NCBI GenBank assembly: GCA_964584785.1
Contig: CAZPBY010000007.1
Span: 62,001 to 126,000 of the forward strand
Direction: 5' to 3'
Source of the DNA: JAHFTY01 sp964584785
Lineage (GTDB): Bacteria > Acidobacteriota > Terriglobia > 20CM-2-55-15
DNA length: 64,000 nt
Shown: positions 9,025-18,710 of the stretch, in pieces
Numbering within the stretch: position 1 is the first letter of the stretch
How the letters are laid out: each line of letters starts with the position of its first letter
Notes under the pieces: model-generated
The model's input: only the letters and a program-made list of their open reading frames with translations
What the model was told of the DNA's origin: nothing
Databases searched by the model: none
Program-made: the position numbers and the translations under genes

Positions 9025-11448
9025 TTGAAACGCTTAGTCCTGATGGTGCTCTTCGCCACTGTGCCCATGTTCGCCCAGGAACCGTCCAAGGAAAACAATC
9101 CGCTCGTCGCCCTTCGAGACGAAGTCAAACAGGTCCTCTCCGATGCCGGTCTTCCTTTCACAGAGCAACAGGAAAAATCCATTGCCCTGATGATGGAGGA
9201 TCGCCGCCAGGCCTCTGAAGATCTGTTCGGCCAATTGATGGACTTTCGCGGCGGCCCCGTCCAGGGCCAGCAGCAGGATCGTGCGGTCGCGGCGATTCAA
9301 TGGATGCATAACGAGTTCAAGAAGCGATTGAGCGCCTTCCTCACGGCCGAACAGAGTGCCGCATGGGAGAAGCACGAAAAAGCGATCATTGCCGAGAAGC
9401 CCGCGGCCGCACCCGAATCGCAGCAGCAGACGCAATTGATCCGCATCAACAACAACAACTTCACGGCCGAGGCGCCCTGCTATGGCTGCAGCGGCGAGCG
9501 GACGGAAGTGATTCAAAAGGGCGGAATCGGAGCCTTTCACGGCAACGCGAATTTCGACTTCAAGGATGAATCGTTGAATGCCCGAAATCCATTCGCGACG
9601 AATCGTCCGCCGTATCAGCAGCGGAATACGAACGTCGCCGCGAGTGGTCCGTTTATTCGCAACAAACTGACCGCGAACGCAAGCTTCTACAATTCGCTGC
9701 AGGAGAACGCCGACACGATCTATGCCGAAAAGCCCGAAGGCATTTTCGAGTTAGGTTTTTCGCGGCCTTTCAGCGAACGCAACTTGTTTGGGGGCGGCAC
9801 GTATCAATTAACCGAAAAACATTCTCTGATCTTTAACGGAGGCTTCGGCAGGTGGGTCGGGAAGAACCAGGGCATCGGCGGGCGTAATTTGCCGGAACGC
9901 GCGTCAACGGGGCACGGAAGATATCGGAACTTTTCAGTCAAACAGTTTTCGGTTTTGTCCCCTCAGACGCTATATGAAACACGCTTTGGATACTCTCAGT
10001 ATCGCGACGACCAGGTCCCCACAACCAACAGCATCCAGGTCAACGTACTGGGCGCGTTCAATGCCGGCGGCGCGCAGAATCATAATGAGAACGATCGCAA
10101 AAACTACAGTCTGTCGAACATGTTCACGCGAATGGGCGCGAAGCTCACCACGAAGGCCGGCTTCGACGCGTTCTACCTGAACAACCACTCCCTTTCCGAA
10201 AATAACTTTCTCGGGTCCTATACATTTTCGAGCCTCGACGATTACAAGGCCGGTAAGGCCGCGAGTTTCAGCGTCACCCGCGGCAACCCGACTTTGGACA
10301 TGTCGATGCTTCAGTGGTCGTTGTTTTTGCAAAACGACCTCAAGCTGACGCAGCGTCTGACTGCGATGCTCGGCGTCCGGTACGAAGCTCAAACGAAACT
10401 CTCGGATCACAACAACATCGGACCGCGTGTTGGGCTTGCTTTCGCGGTGAACCGATCGACGGTTATCCGTGGCGGCACAGGCGTGTTTTACCAGCGGCTT
10501 TGGGATTGGATTTATCAGAATCAGCTGCGCGGCGACGGCCAGCGGCAATACGACATCATCATCGACGAGCCTTATTACGATCCGGCGAATCTCGATCCGT
10601 TCAAATCCGGAAAAGTGACGGTGGTTCCTCCGGCGTCGATTCGAGTCACCGACAAAAACCTGGCCGCTCCTTACGAAATGTTTTCTTCCATTGCGGTTGA
10701 AAAAACGTTTCGCAAGAATTTCTTTGTCAGCGTCAAATACGATCACTCCCGCGGCGTTCATTTGTTCCGTACGCGCGATCTCAACGCTCCCCTGCCCGGC
10801 CACAGCGACAAGCCGGACACCACCCGCGGAAATGTGTGGAACCTGGAATCGACGGGCTTCTTCAGGAATCAAGTGCTGGGCTTGAACATGCGCGAGCGAT
10901 TCAGCATCTTCAACGTCAGCGCCAACTACAATTACTTTCGTTTCTTCAGCGACTTCGACGGGCCATTCGGGGCGGCTTCCAATAACTACGATCTGCGCGC
11001 GGATTGGGGCCGTGCGGGACTACCCATCCATCAGATGAACAGCACCGTCAACGCCAAACTGTTCTGGGGCTTCTTTCTGACGGAAACGATGAATATGAAC
11101 AGCGGTAATCGCTACAACATCACGACCGGTAATGACGATAACAACGACGGCCAGTTCAACGATCGTCCCGCCGGTGTGAAGCGCAACTCGGGTGACGGAC
11201 CGCGATTCATCAACTTCAATTTCAATGTCTCGAAAGCATTTTTCATTGGTGGGAAGCCTGAAGGAAAAGCGAACGGCACGGCAGGATCCCAGCAGAATGT
11301 GAACTTCTACGGAAACATGACGAACGCGTTCAACCGAACGAATTATGGAACTCCGTCAGGAGTACTGAGCTCGCCGGACACGTTTGGCAAGCCTTACAAC
11401 GCGCGCAATGCCCGGGAAATCCAAGTCGGCCTGCGTTATCAGTTCTAA
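9025..11448 (+). CDS. TonB-dependent receptor-like outer-membrane protein (Oar-like)
   Basis: TTG at 9025 follows GAGG and gives 807 residues with signal peptide MKRLVLMVLFATVPMFAQ. The N-terminal domain is helical (EQQEKSIALMMEDRRQ, LTAEQSAAWEKHEKA) and resembles metal-resistance/Spy-like helices; the carboxypeptidase-like domain usual in Oar-type proteins is not seen. A CYGC motif near residue 154 precedes a plug-like segment (IGAFHGNANFDFKDESLNARNPFA). The rest is a beta-barrel with alternating aromatic strands, ending in QVGLRYQF, a terminal Phe typical of BAM substrates. The ligand is unknown. Confidence 0.75.
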   Translation: MKRLVLMVLFATVPMFAQEPSKENNPLVALRDEVKQVLSDAGLPFTEQQEKSIALMMEDRRQASEDLFGQLMDFRGGPVQGQQQDRAVAAIQWMHNEFKKRLSAFLTAEQSAAWEKHEKAIIAEKPAAAPESQQQTQLIRINNNNFTAEAPCYGCSGERTEVIQKGGIGAFHGNANFDFKDESLNARNPFATNRPPYQQRNTNVAASGPFIRNKLTANASFYNSLQENADTIYAEKPEGIFELGFSRPFSERNLFGGGTYQLTEKHSLIFNGGFGRWVGKNQGIGGRNLPERASTGHGRYRNFSVKQFSVLSPQTLYETRFGYSQYRDDQVPTTNSIQVNVLGAFNAGGAQNHNENDRKNYSLSNMFTRMGAKLTTKAGFDAFYLNNHSLSENNFLGSYTFSSLDDYKAGKAASFSVTRGNPTLDMSMLQWSLFLQNDLKLTQRLTAMLGVRYEAQTKLSDHNNIGPRVGLAFAVNRSTVIRGGTGVFYQRLWDWIYQNQLRGDGQRQYDIIIDEPYYDPANLDPFKSGKVTVVPPASIRVTDKNLAAPYEMFSSIAVEKTFRKNFFVSVKYDHSRGVHLFRTRDLNAPLPGHSDKPDTTRGNVWNLESTGFFRNQVLGLNMRERFSIFNVSANYNYFRFFSDFDGPFGAASNNYDLRADWGRAGLPIHQMNSTVNAKLFWGFFLTETMNMNSGNRYNITTGNDDNNDGQFNDRPAGVKRNSGDGPRFINFNFNVSKAFFIGGKPEGKANGTAGSQQNVNFYGNMTNAFNRTNYGTPSGVLSSPDTFGKPYNARNAREIQVGLRYQF

Positions 11449-11473
11449 GCCACTTGATCGAGACCAACGTCCA

Positions 11474-13009
11474 TCAGTGTCCGCCGGAGACGCTGCTTTC
11501 TCTCATCATGCGGCGGATTGGAATCGTCAGCAGGATGAGGACAACCGTTGCGCCAAACAGGAACAAAGCAGTCTGTTCGAATAGCTTCGGCATTTGATCC
11601 AACTTCGACGGATCCACATGGCCTCCCACCAGTCCCGCAATGAGATTCCCAAGCGCGGCCGCCATAAACCACACGCCCATCATCTGTCCGGCAAAAGCGC
11701 GCGGCGCCAGTTTTGTCATCGAACTCAATCCGACGGGACTCAGTGAAAGCTCACCGAGTGTTTGCAGGAAATAACTGGCGACCAGCCACCACGGGGAGAC
11801 CCGCAAGTTTCCACCTGCTCCGATGACCAGGTTTGCGGCGGGGACCATCAGAAGAAAGCCGAGGCCCGCGAAAAGCAGACCGACCGAGAATTTTCCCGGA
11901 CTGGACAGATCACGATTGCGCTTGCCCAACGCCACCCAGAGCGCGGCAAAAACAGGAGCCAGCGCGATGACGAACAGCGAGTTGGCGGACTGGAGCCACA
12001 GCGTGGGCATCTCCCAGCCGAACACGACGCGGTTGGTGTAGTCGCGTGCGAACAAATTCAGTGATGTCGGTGCCTGCTCGAATGCCGACCAGAAAATCGT
12101 CGCGAACAGAAAGAGAACGACGATGACAGCGACGCGTTTTTTTTCATCGCCGGTGAGACCGCCCAGGAAGAAAAGGTAACCAAAATAGAGCAGCGCCATG
12201 GCGAGCATCACGATGCTCATGCGCTCGGCTACGGCAACCGCGTTGATCGTAAATAATCTCAGCATGGCCGCGCCAATGGTTGCGAAAATCAGCGTCAGCA
12301 GAATCCCGACGGCCATCTTCACGGTACGCTGTTGCTGAGGTGTTCCGGTCGGCTCGAGACCGAAAGAGCCGAGCGTTCGTGCCTGACGCGCCCGGAAGGT
12401 GATGAGTCCGACGACCATTCCCACGCCGGCTGCGCCGAATCCGTAATGCCAGCCCACTTTCTCGCCCAGGTAACCGGTAATCAGCGGAGCGAGAAGCGCG
12501 CCGATATTGATGCCCATGTAGAAGATCGAAAACCCGGCGTCGCGCCGCGATCCGCCTTCCGGATAAAGCTCGCCGACAATTGCCGAGATGTTCGGCTTCA
12601 GCATTCCGGTGCCGAGGACGATGAACACCAGCCCCATGAAGAAAGCCGGCTTTGCAAACAATGCCGAAAGCGCGATGGAAAGGTGCCCGCACGCGATCAG
12701 AATGCCGCCGTACCAGATCGAACGCCTCAGGCCGAGCCAGCGGTCGGCGATCCAGCCTCCCGGAAGCGATGCCAGATATACACAGGCCGCATAGATGCCG
12801 ACAATCGAGGCGGCTTCGGTTCTCTGGAATCCGAATCCTCCGTTAGCCAATGCTGCCGTCATGAACAAGACAAGGAGCGGGCGAATTCCGTAATAGGAGA
12901 ACCGTTCCCACATTTCTGTGAAGAACAGCGTCGAAAGGCCGTGTGGATGGCCGGCCCAGCCGGTTTTATCCGCATCGGAGGGCGCAGTTTGTGGGCTTTT
13001 TTGGATCAT
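11474..13009 (-). CDS. POT family proton-dependent oligopeptide transporter
   Basis: A 511-residue membrane protein with about 12-14 hydrophobic segments. The POT/PTR2 signature TEMWERFSYYG, carrying the conserved ExxER motif for proton coupling, is in the first helix near residue 31. GLVFIVLGTGMLKPNISAIVGELY and GINIGALLAPLITGYLGE are also family-typical. These proteins import di- and tripeptides with protons, which fits the secreted peptidases nearby. It converges with the upstream receptor gene. Confidence 0.88.
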   Translation of the reverse strand: MIQKSPQTAPSDADKTGWAGHPHGLSTLFFTEMWERFSYYGIRPLLVLFMTAALANGGFGFQRTEAASIVGIYAACVYLASLPGGWIADRWLGLRRSIWYGGILIACGHLSIALSALFAKPAFFMGLVFIVLGTGMLKPNISAIVGELYPEGGSRRDAGFSIFYMGINIGALLAPLITGYLGEKVGWHYGFGAAGVGMVVGLITFRARQARTLGSFGLEPTGTPQQQRTVKMAVGILLTLIFATIGAAMLRLFTINAVAVAERMSIVMLAMALLYFGYLFFLGGLTGDEKKRVAVIVVLFLFATIFWSAFEQAPTSLNLFARDYTNRVVFGWEMPTLWLQSANSLFVIALAPVFAALWVALGKRNRDLSSPGKFSVGLLFAGLGFLLMVPAANLVIGAGGNLRVSPWWLVASYFLQTLGELSLSPVGLSSMTKLAPRAFAGQMMGVWFMAAALGNLIAGLVGGHVDPSKLDQMPKLFEQTALFLFGATVVLILLTIPIRRMMRESSVSGGH

Positions 13010-13143
13010 GGGCCCCTTCTATCACATTTGACTTCGCGGTATGAAAGATAGTTGCCGGATGAAAGTATTTCGACCTCCGGTCATGCCAGGCCCTGTTTTC
13101 CTCGCTGTCGTAAGCTCATGCCGAAACTCTTCTCCGCCTTTTC

Positions 13144-13962
13144 TTACCATGTGTCATCGTCCACCGCCGCTCGGGCGATCCAATCCTCGTCCGTCATCGA
13201 GGCGCGGAATTGCAGAAATCCTTGAGCGTCCGGGCCGGCCGGGTGACGCAACTGCCAGGTTTCAGTTTCGATAATCTCGCGAATCTTGTCCGCGACGATA
13301 CTCGGCGGCACTGGGTTCCGCAGGGACGCGTAGAACAGCGCGGCCATACGTGCCGGATGCGGGTAGATACTCGGTGTCGTCAGATGATCCACGTTCTGCG
13401 CCATTTCGGTATTGATGATTCCGGGTTCGACAACCGCCACACGAACATTGAACGTTTTCATTTCTTGCGCGAGCACTTCGCTAAGCGCCTCAAGCGCGAA
13501 CTTCGACGCGGTGTAAGGAGCGAAAGGTGGAGAGGCAATACGGCCGGAAATCGAGGTCACGTTGACGATACAGCCGCTCCGGCGTTCCCGCATCTGTGGC
13601 AGCACGGCCTGAATGCAGCGCAGCGAGCCAAAGTAGTTGGTTTCCATAACGGCTCGGAAGTCTGCAAGACCAAGTTCTTCGATCGATCCGGTTCGCGCCC
13701 GTCCGGCGTTGTTGACCAGGACATCGATAGGGCCTTGCGACCCCTGGATTGCTGCAATGGTTTGCTTCACGGACTCATCCGAGTCCACATCCATCGTTGA
13801 AATCCGAATCGGCAGCTTCTCGGCGCTCGCGATTCGTCCCAATTCCGGCGAACTCCCGGGGGCGCGCATCGTTGCGTGAACCGTGTGGCCCGAGCGTGCC
13901 AGCCCCAGTGCGGTGGCCATGCCGATACCTTTGCTGGTTCCAGTGATCAATACGGACGCCAT
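13144..13962 (-). CDS. SDR family oxidoreductase
   Basis: A 272-residue classical short-chain dehydrogenase. The nucleotide-binding motif TGTSKGIG is at residues 8-15, NNAG near 88, and the catalytic Ser...Tyr-x-x-x-Lys (YTASKFALEALSE) near 150. Substrate cannot be predicted. No membrane or signal segment. It is a single gene between the POT transporter and the divergent GH20 gene. Confidence 0.85.
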   Translation of the reverse strand: MASVLITGTSKGIGMATALGLARSGHTVHATMRAPGSSPELGRIASAEKLPIRISTMDVDSDESVKQTIAAIQGSQGPIDVLVNNAGRARTGSIEELGLADFRAVMETNYFGSLRCIQAVLPQMRERRSGCIVNVTSISGRIASPPFAPYTASKFALEALSEVLAQEMKTFNVRVAVVEPGIINTEMAQNVDHLTTPSIYPHPARMAALFYASLRNPVPPSIVADKIREIIETETWQLRHPAGPDAQGFLQFRASMTDEDWIARAAVDDDTW

Positions 13963-14064
13963 GATCTCCTCCTCAATCCGTTTTCAAGAACTCGATGTGT
14001 CGCGTCGAAGTTTGGAAAGCACATACATCTGGGTGCGCATTATACAGGCTGTTAAGATCACCGG

Positions 14065-15663
14065 GTGCCAACCGGACGATCGTTGTGGATGAGCCTTGCG
14101 TACGTATGGCTCGCCTTCATCGCGGCAGCCTGCACGCCTCATGCTGTCCGGTCAGGCGCTGCTTCGCGGCCGTCGCGCAACGGCGCGAGTCAAGCGGGAC
14201 GGACACTGATTCCGTGGCCGGCGTCTGTGACGTTCGGCAACGATGAACGGTTGTCGATCACCAAAGATATGGTGATCGAAGTACCGCCCGATCAACCGGA
14301 TGTTCTACGGATCGCCGAAGATTTTGCGAAGCTGCTGAGGCCTGCGCTCAATGCCACTCTACCCATTCGTGAAGGAAGCGCCGCGCTAACTCCGGGCGTG
14401 ATTCGAATGGGCCTGGTTGGAGATCCCGGTCTTGCGGACGAAGCATACGAGCTGATCATCGGAGCGAACGCCATTCGGATCACGTCGAGTTCAGCTGCCG
14501 GCATATTCTATGGCGTTCAGACCCTTCGACAACTCCTGCCGCCGTCCATTGAGCTTCGAGGCGCCAGGCCCCACGCGATCGGCGTACCTGCCGTTCGCAT
14601 CGTCGATCGCCCGCGCTTCGCGTGGCGTGGTGCGATGTTGGACGTCGCGCGGCACTTCTTCGACGTTCGCGACGTCAAGACGTACATCGATCTGCTGGCG
14701 TTCTACAAATTCAACCGGCTCCATCTGCATTTGTCTGACGATCAAGGCTGGCGGATCGAGATTGCGTCCTGGCCTAACCTTACGGCGTACGGCAGCAGCA
14801 CGGCGGTCGGTGGAGACGCAGGTGGCTACTATACCCGGCAGGACTATATGGAACTCGTTGCGTATGCTCGCGCCCGTTTCATCACGATCGTTCCGGAAAT
14901 CGACATGCCGAGCCACACCAACGCCGCGCTGGCGTCCTATCCCGAGCTGAACTGCGATGGGAAGGCGCCCTCGCTCTACACAGGAATCGACGTTGGTTTT
15001 AGCGCTTTGTGTGTCGACAAGGAGATCACGTATACGTTCATTAACGACGTGATTCGAGAAATCGCTGCGTTGACACCGGGTCCCTACTTTCACATCGGCG
15101 GGGACGAAGTAAAGAGGCTTACACCGTCGCAATATGCCCAATTCGTCGATCGGGTGCAGGCGATCGTTCAGGCGAATGGAAAACAGGCGATCGGTTGGGA
15201 CGAAATAGCGCGCGCCAGGCTCCTGTCAACCACGCTGGTGCAGTATTGGCGGCCGGACGCATCGGTCACAACGGCTCCCGGCACGAAGCTGATTCTCTCG
15301 CCCGCAAACAGGGCATACCTCGACATGAAATACGATAAGACGACGGTGCTCGGACTCAACTGGGCGGGCTACATCGATGTGCCTGTCGCGTATGACTGGG
15401 ATCCGTCACGACTGGTGGCGAACGTTGCCGAAGGAGAGGTCGTCGGCGTCGAGGCTCCGATCTGGTCCGAGACGGTCGTCACGATGCACGACGTCGAACT
15501 CCTTGCATTTCCCCGGCTGCCCGCGATTGCGGAAGTGGCGTGGTCGCCGCAGGCAAGCCGCCGGTGGAAAGAGTTCCGCCGGCGCCTCGCCGCGCAAGCG
15601 CCCCGCTGGGAGGCGCTTGGAGTCAACGCATACCGGTCGTCAGCTGTCGATTGGAAACGATAA
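14065..15663 (+). CDS. Beta-N-acetylhexosaminidase, GH20, predicted lipoprotein
   Basis: A 532-residue protein. The start region (GTG at 14065, or ATG at 14089) leads into a lipobox-like FIAAAC with Cys at residue 23, so it is probably a lipoprotein. The domain order is the usual GH20b alpha/beta domain followed by the TIM barrel: RFAWRGAMLDVARHF, NRLHLHLSDDQGWRIEI, PEIDMPSHTNA and the catalytic Asp-Glu pair in YFHIGGDEV. It would release terminal N-acetylglucosamine or galactosamine from glycans or chitin-like oligomers. An M28 peptidase gene follows on the same strand 54 bases later. Confidence 0.9.
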   Translation: MPTGRSLWMSLAYVWLAFIAAACTPHAVRSGAASRPSRNGASQAGRTLIPWPASVTFGNDERLSITKDMVIEVPPDQPDVLRIAEDFAKLLRPALNATLPIREGSAALTPGVIRMGLVGDPGLADEAYELIIGANAIRITSSSAAGIFYGVQTLRQLLPPSIELRGARPHAIGVPAVRIVDRPRFAWRGAMLDVARHFFDVRDVKTYIDLLAFYKFNRLHLHLSDDQGWRIEIASWPNLTAYGSSTAVGGDAGGYYTRQDYMELVAYARARFITIVPEIDMPSHTNAALASYPELNCDGKAPSLYTGIDVGFSALCVDKEITYTFINDVIREIAALTPGPYFHIGGDEVKRLTPSQYAQFVDRVQAIVQANGKQAIGWDEIARARLLSTTLVQYWRPDASVTTAPGTKLILSPANRAYLDMKYDKTTVLGLNWAGYIDVPVAYDWDPSRLVANVAEGEVVGVEAPIWSETVVTMHDVELLAFPRLPAIAEVAWSPQASRRWKEFRRRLAAQAPRWEALGVNAYRSSAVDWKR

Positions 15664-15717
15664 GAGTAAGATATCTGGCTTGAATTTCAATTTCCTCGGA
15701 AGGGGATCCATTTCGTT

Positions 15718-17820
15718 ATGAAAATCCGCATTGGCTTGCTGAGTTCCGTTTTGATTGCAGCCGTTCTCGCAGGACAGGAAAAAGAGGACCGCACGCTTCT
15801 GACGCAGGAACAGATGACATCCATCATCAATGAAGTCTCAGGCGAGCGAGCGCTGCATCACGTGCTGGAACTGGTTCCGTATCAGTTCGTCCGGCCCCCG
15901 TCCGAATACCAGGCGCATTTTCGTGAAGCGGAAGCCATGGCAAGGATGGCCAGGGAATACGGATTCAGCAATGTTGTGATTGAGGATTACCCAACGGGTC
16001 AGACGTGGCAGCCCATCACAGGAGAGTTGTGGGTTGCATCGCCGAAGCCGATCAAGATTGACGATGTGCACGACCTTCCGGAGTCGCTGGCGTCGACGAA
16101 TGCGAACGGCGATATCAGCGGCGATCTCGTCCTCGTCACGCAGGACAATGCGCAGGATTTTGGCGGCAAGGACGTCCGGGGCAAATTCGTCCTTTCGCTT
16201 GCCCCAAGCGGACTCGGCGCTATTTACAATCGCGCCGTCGCCGCGGGCGCGATCGGCGCGCTCGGTATCAGCGCGATTGGAGCGGGCGACCGTTCTGTAG
16301 ACTATCCGGACGAAATCGTCTCGTCGACCGTCAGCGCACAGCCGAACACCGCTGCGTGGGCGCTGTCACCAAAGACTGCGCGTGAACTGGAGACGATGAT
16401 CAATCGTGGCCAGAAAGTGACGATCCGGTCGATCACGAAAAGCGAGCAGGTGCCGAACAAACAGGAGATCGTTCACGCCGAGATTCCCGGTGATGGCAGT
16501 ACCACTCAGGAAGCGGCCATCGGCGGCCACTTGTTCGAGGGCTACATCAAACAGGGCGCCAACGACGACAATTCCGGGTGCGCGCTGACACTCGAGATCG
16601 GCCGCGCGTACATCAAGCTGATCAACGAAGGCAAACTGCCGCGGCCGAAGCGAACGATCAACTTCCAATGGGTGCAGGAAATCAGCGGGACCAATGCGTG
16701 GTTCAACGCGCATCCGGACAAGCAGAAAGTCATCATCGGCGATCTGAACTTCGACATGGAAGGCATCCGGTTGTCTACCAGCCGAAGTTTTTGGATTCTC
16801 CAGCGCACGCCCGATACGTTCCCGTCCTATATCAATGACATTGCGCAAAGCATGATGGAGTACATCGCGGACATCTCTCGTGAGCGTGTCCGGTATCGTG
16901 CGCAGGGATACGGAGCGTCGCAGCCGGTGGAATCGCCGAACGGGAGCAAGGACGCCTTCTACATCAAGATTGATAAACACTACGGTTCGAGCGATCACGT
17001 CACGTACATGCAGCACGGTATCCCCGCGGTGATGTTCATCACCTGGCCGGACATGTGGTATCACTCGTCGCAGGACACTCCGGACAAGCAGGACTCGACG
17101 CAATACAAGCGAGCTGCCGCCGTCGGATTGGGTGCTTTGGCGGTCCTGGCGTCAGGCACGGATGAAATGGCGGCGCGCGTTCTGAGCGACAATATTGGCC
17201 GCGGACTCTCGCGGATGGGCGAGTCGCATACCAAAGGCCTCGGATATATGGCGGACGCGAAGGACGCCGGCGGAATGACCCAGGCGTACAAGGAAGCACG
17301 AACCGCCATCCTTCATCAGGCGGAGGTCGAGAAAGGTGTTGTTGCGTCCGCGAGTGTTCTTTGGACGAATGTGGACGACGGAAAAAAGAAAACCGCGGCT
17401 TTTGCCCCATTGATCGACCAACGCGCAGCGGCGCTGCTTAACGAAGTGAAGGCGTCCTTCCAACTTCAGGCGATGCAGCGGCGGATGCCTGCGGCCGAAC
17501 CCACTGTGACGGCCGACGAGAGAGAAGCCGCTAATCTGGTCGTTGAGCAGGTACCGGCGGCTCCTCGCGGAGGAGGACCGGGCGGTCAACGTGGCGGAGG
17601 CGGCGCGGGTGGACGCGGTGGCGGTCCGGCGGGTCCAGCGCTGCCTCAGGAGATGAACGCGGAGTTCAATATCCTGCTTGGCCAGCACAAAACCGCGCTC
17701 GAGATTCGCGATTTCCTTTCGGGCGAATTCACGCCACTGCCGCTCGCAGAATTGATGACGGTGCTGCGCGCCCGGGAAGCCGCCGGCACGCTAAAGCTGG
17801 TTCCCAAAACACCGCGATAG
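15718..17820 (+). CDS. Large secreted M28-like peptidase with Gly-rich C-terminal insert
   Basis: A 700-residue secreted protein. ATG at 15718 is preceded by GGAAGGGG and followed by a short signal peptide (KIRIGLLSSVLIAAVLAG). It has a PA-like insert (LVTQDNAQDFGGKDVRGKFVL) and then an M28-type domain: GGHLFEGYIKQGANDDNSGCA, VQEISGTNAW, and SSDHVTYMQHGIPAVMFITW followed by MWYHSSQDTPDKQD. The usual His-x-Asp metal pair reads His-Leu-Phe-Glu, so metal binding may differ from the 7139-8764 paralogue. A Gly/Arg-rich stretch (RGGGPGGQRGGGG) lies near residue 618. Confidence 0.8.
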   Translation: MKIRIGLLSSVLIAAVLAGQEKEDRTLLTQEQMTSIINEVSGERALHHVLELVPYQFVRPPSEYQAHFREAEAMARMAREYGFSNVVIEDYPTGQTWQPITGELWVASPKPIKIDDVHDLPESLASTNANGDISGDLVLVTQDNAQDFGGKDVRGKFVLSLAPSGLGAIYNRAVAAGAIGALGISAIGAGDRSVDYPDEIVSSTVSAQPNTAAWALSPKTARELETMINRGQKVTIRSITKSEQVPNKQEIVHAEIPGDGSTTQEAAIGGHLFEGYIKQGANDDNSGCALTLEIGRAYIKLINEGKLPRPKRTINFQWVQEISGTNAWFNAHPDKQKVIIGDLNFDMEGIRLSTSRSFWILQRTPDTFPSYINDIAQSMMEYIADISRERVRYRAQGYGASQPVESPNGSKDAFYIKIDKHYGSSDHVTYMQHGIPAVMFITWPDMWYHSSQDTPDKQDSTQYKRAAAVGLGALAVLASGTDEMAARVLSDNIGRGLSRMGESHTKGLGYMADAKDAGGMTQAYKEARTAILHQAEVEKGVVASASVLWTNVDDGKKKTAAFAPLIDQRAAALLNEVKASFQLQAMQRRMPAAEPTVTADEREAANLVVEQVPAAPRGGGPGGQRGGGGAGGRGGGPAGPALPQEMNAEFNILLGQHKTALEIRDFLSGEFTPLPLAELMTVLRAREAAGTLKLVPKTPR

Positions 17821-17821
17821 T

Positions 17822-18547
17822 TCAGGCAGGGAGGCGTTTGAGCAGTCCGCTGGCACTGCGAAACCAGTGACGTTCACGGCGCCGGAGGTATCCGGGCATC
17901 GTGGGTTTTTTCGCGAGAATGCGTTCAGCCCATTCCCGCGCTTCGGTAGTTCTTTTCTGCGACGCCAGGAAACTCGCATAGTTGTAGTACGTTTCCGAGT
18001 TTGTGGATTTTTGTGTTACGTCACGAAAGAGTGCGTCCGCCTTGTCGTGCTGGCCGCTAATTGCGTATGCGTGGGCGAGCAGTCCGGCGGCTCGATGCGA
18101 ATCGTACCTGGGATCTCGCGATACGGCGTATTCCAGATCGGTGACCGCCGCGGGAAAGAGTCCAAGTTCGATCTCGGCGATTCCTCGACGGTAGAACGTA
18201 TCGGGCAAATCCGCACGCGAAGAGATCGCTTTGTCGTAGCACTCCTTCGCGCGAGCGAACTTCTTCTCCTCGAGATACAGATCACCCAATTCTTCGTAGT
18301 TGCCCGCGGCCGGGTTTTCAACCACCAACGCTTCCAATAATCGAATCCGTTTTCGGCGTGGGTAGACTTCGAACGATTGGCGCAGCAACCCAAGGTCGGG
18401 AAGTACTTCGATGAGGATATAAATGAGGGCGCCGAGCGGTCCCAGAAAGACGATGATAAAAAACCAATAGTTATCCGGACGGCGGCGGATGAAGTGAACG
18501 ATTGCAATAGCCTGGAGAATCAGACCCCACGGATAGAGAAATCTCAT
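17822..18547 (-). CDS. Membrane TPR protein with PLDc_N-like anchor
   Basis: A 241-residue protein. Residues 1-50 contain two membrane segments with the FLGPLGALIYILIE pattern of the cardiolipin-synthase N-terminal (PLDc_N) domain. The remainder is about five tetratricopeptide-like helix pairs (AAGNYEELGDLYLEEKKFARAKECYDKAI, YRRGIAEIELGLFPAAVTDLEYAV, AHAYAISGQHDKADALF). It probably acts as a membrane-anchored scaffold; no enzyme motif is visible. Confidence 0.75.
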   Translation of the reverse strand: MRFLYPWGLILQAIAIVHFIRRRPDNYWFFIIVFLGPLGALIYILIEVLPDLGLLRQSFEVYPRRKRIRLLEALVVENPAAGNYEELGDLYLEEKKFARAKECYDKAISSRADLPDTFYRRGIAEIELGLFPAAVTDLEYAVSRDPRYDSHRAAGLLAHAYAISGQHDKADALFRDVTQKSTNSETYYNYASFLASQKRTTEAREWAERILAKKPTMPGYLRRRERHWFRSASGLLKRLPA

Positions 18548-18710
18548 ACGGCTCTTTAAGGATCTTAAAGGATCTATCGCAAATCGCGAATCGGGATTCG
18601 CAAAATGAAAGTGTCCGAATGGAGAGCAGAGCTAAAGTTGATGCGACATCCCAACACCGGATCGGGTTCAACCCGAGCACTTCCGATGCTGGGATATCAG
18701 CCGCCTGGTT

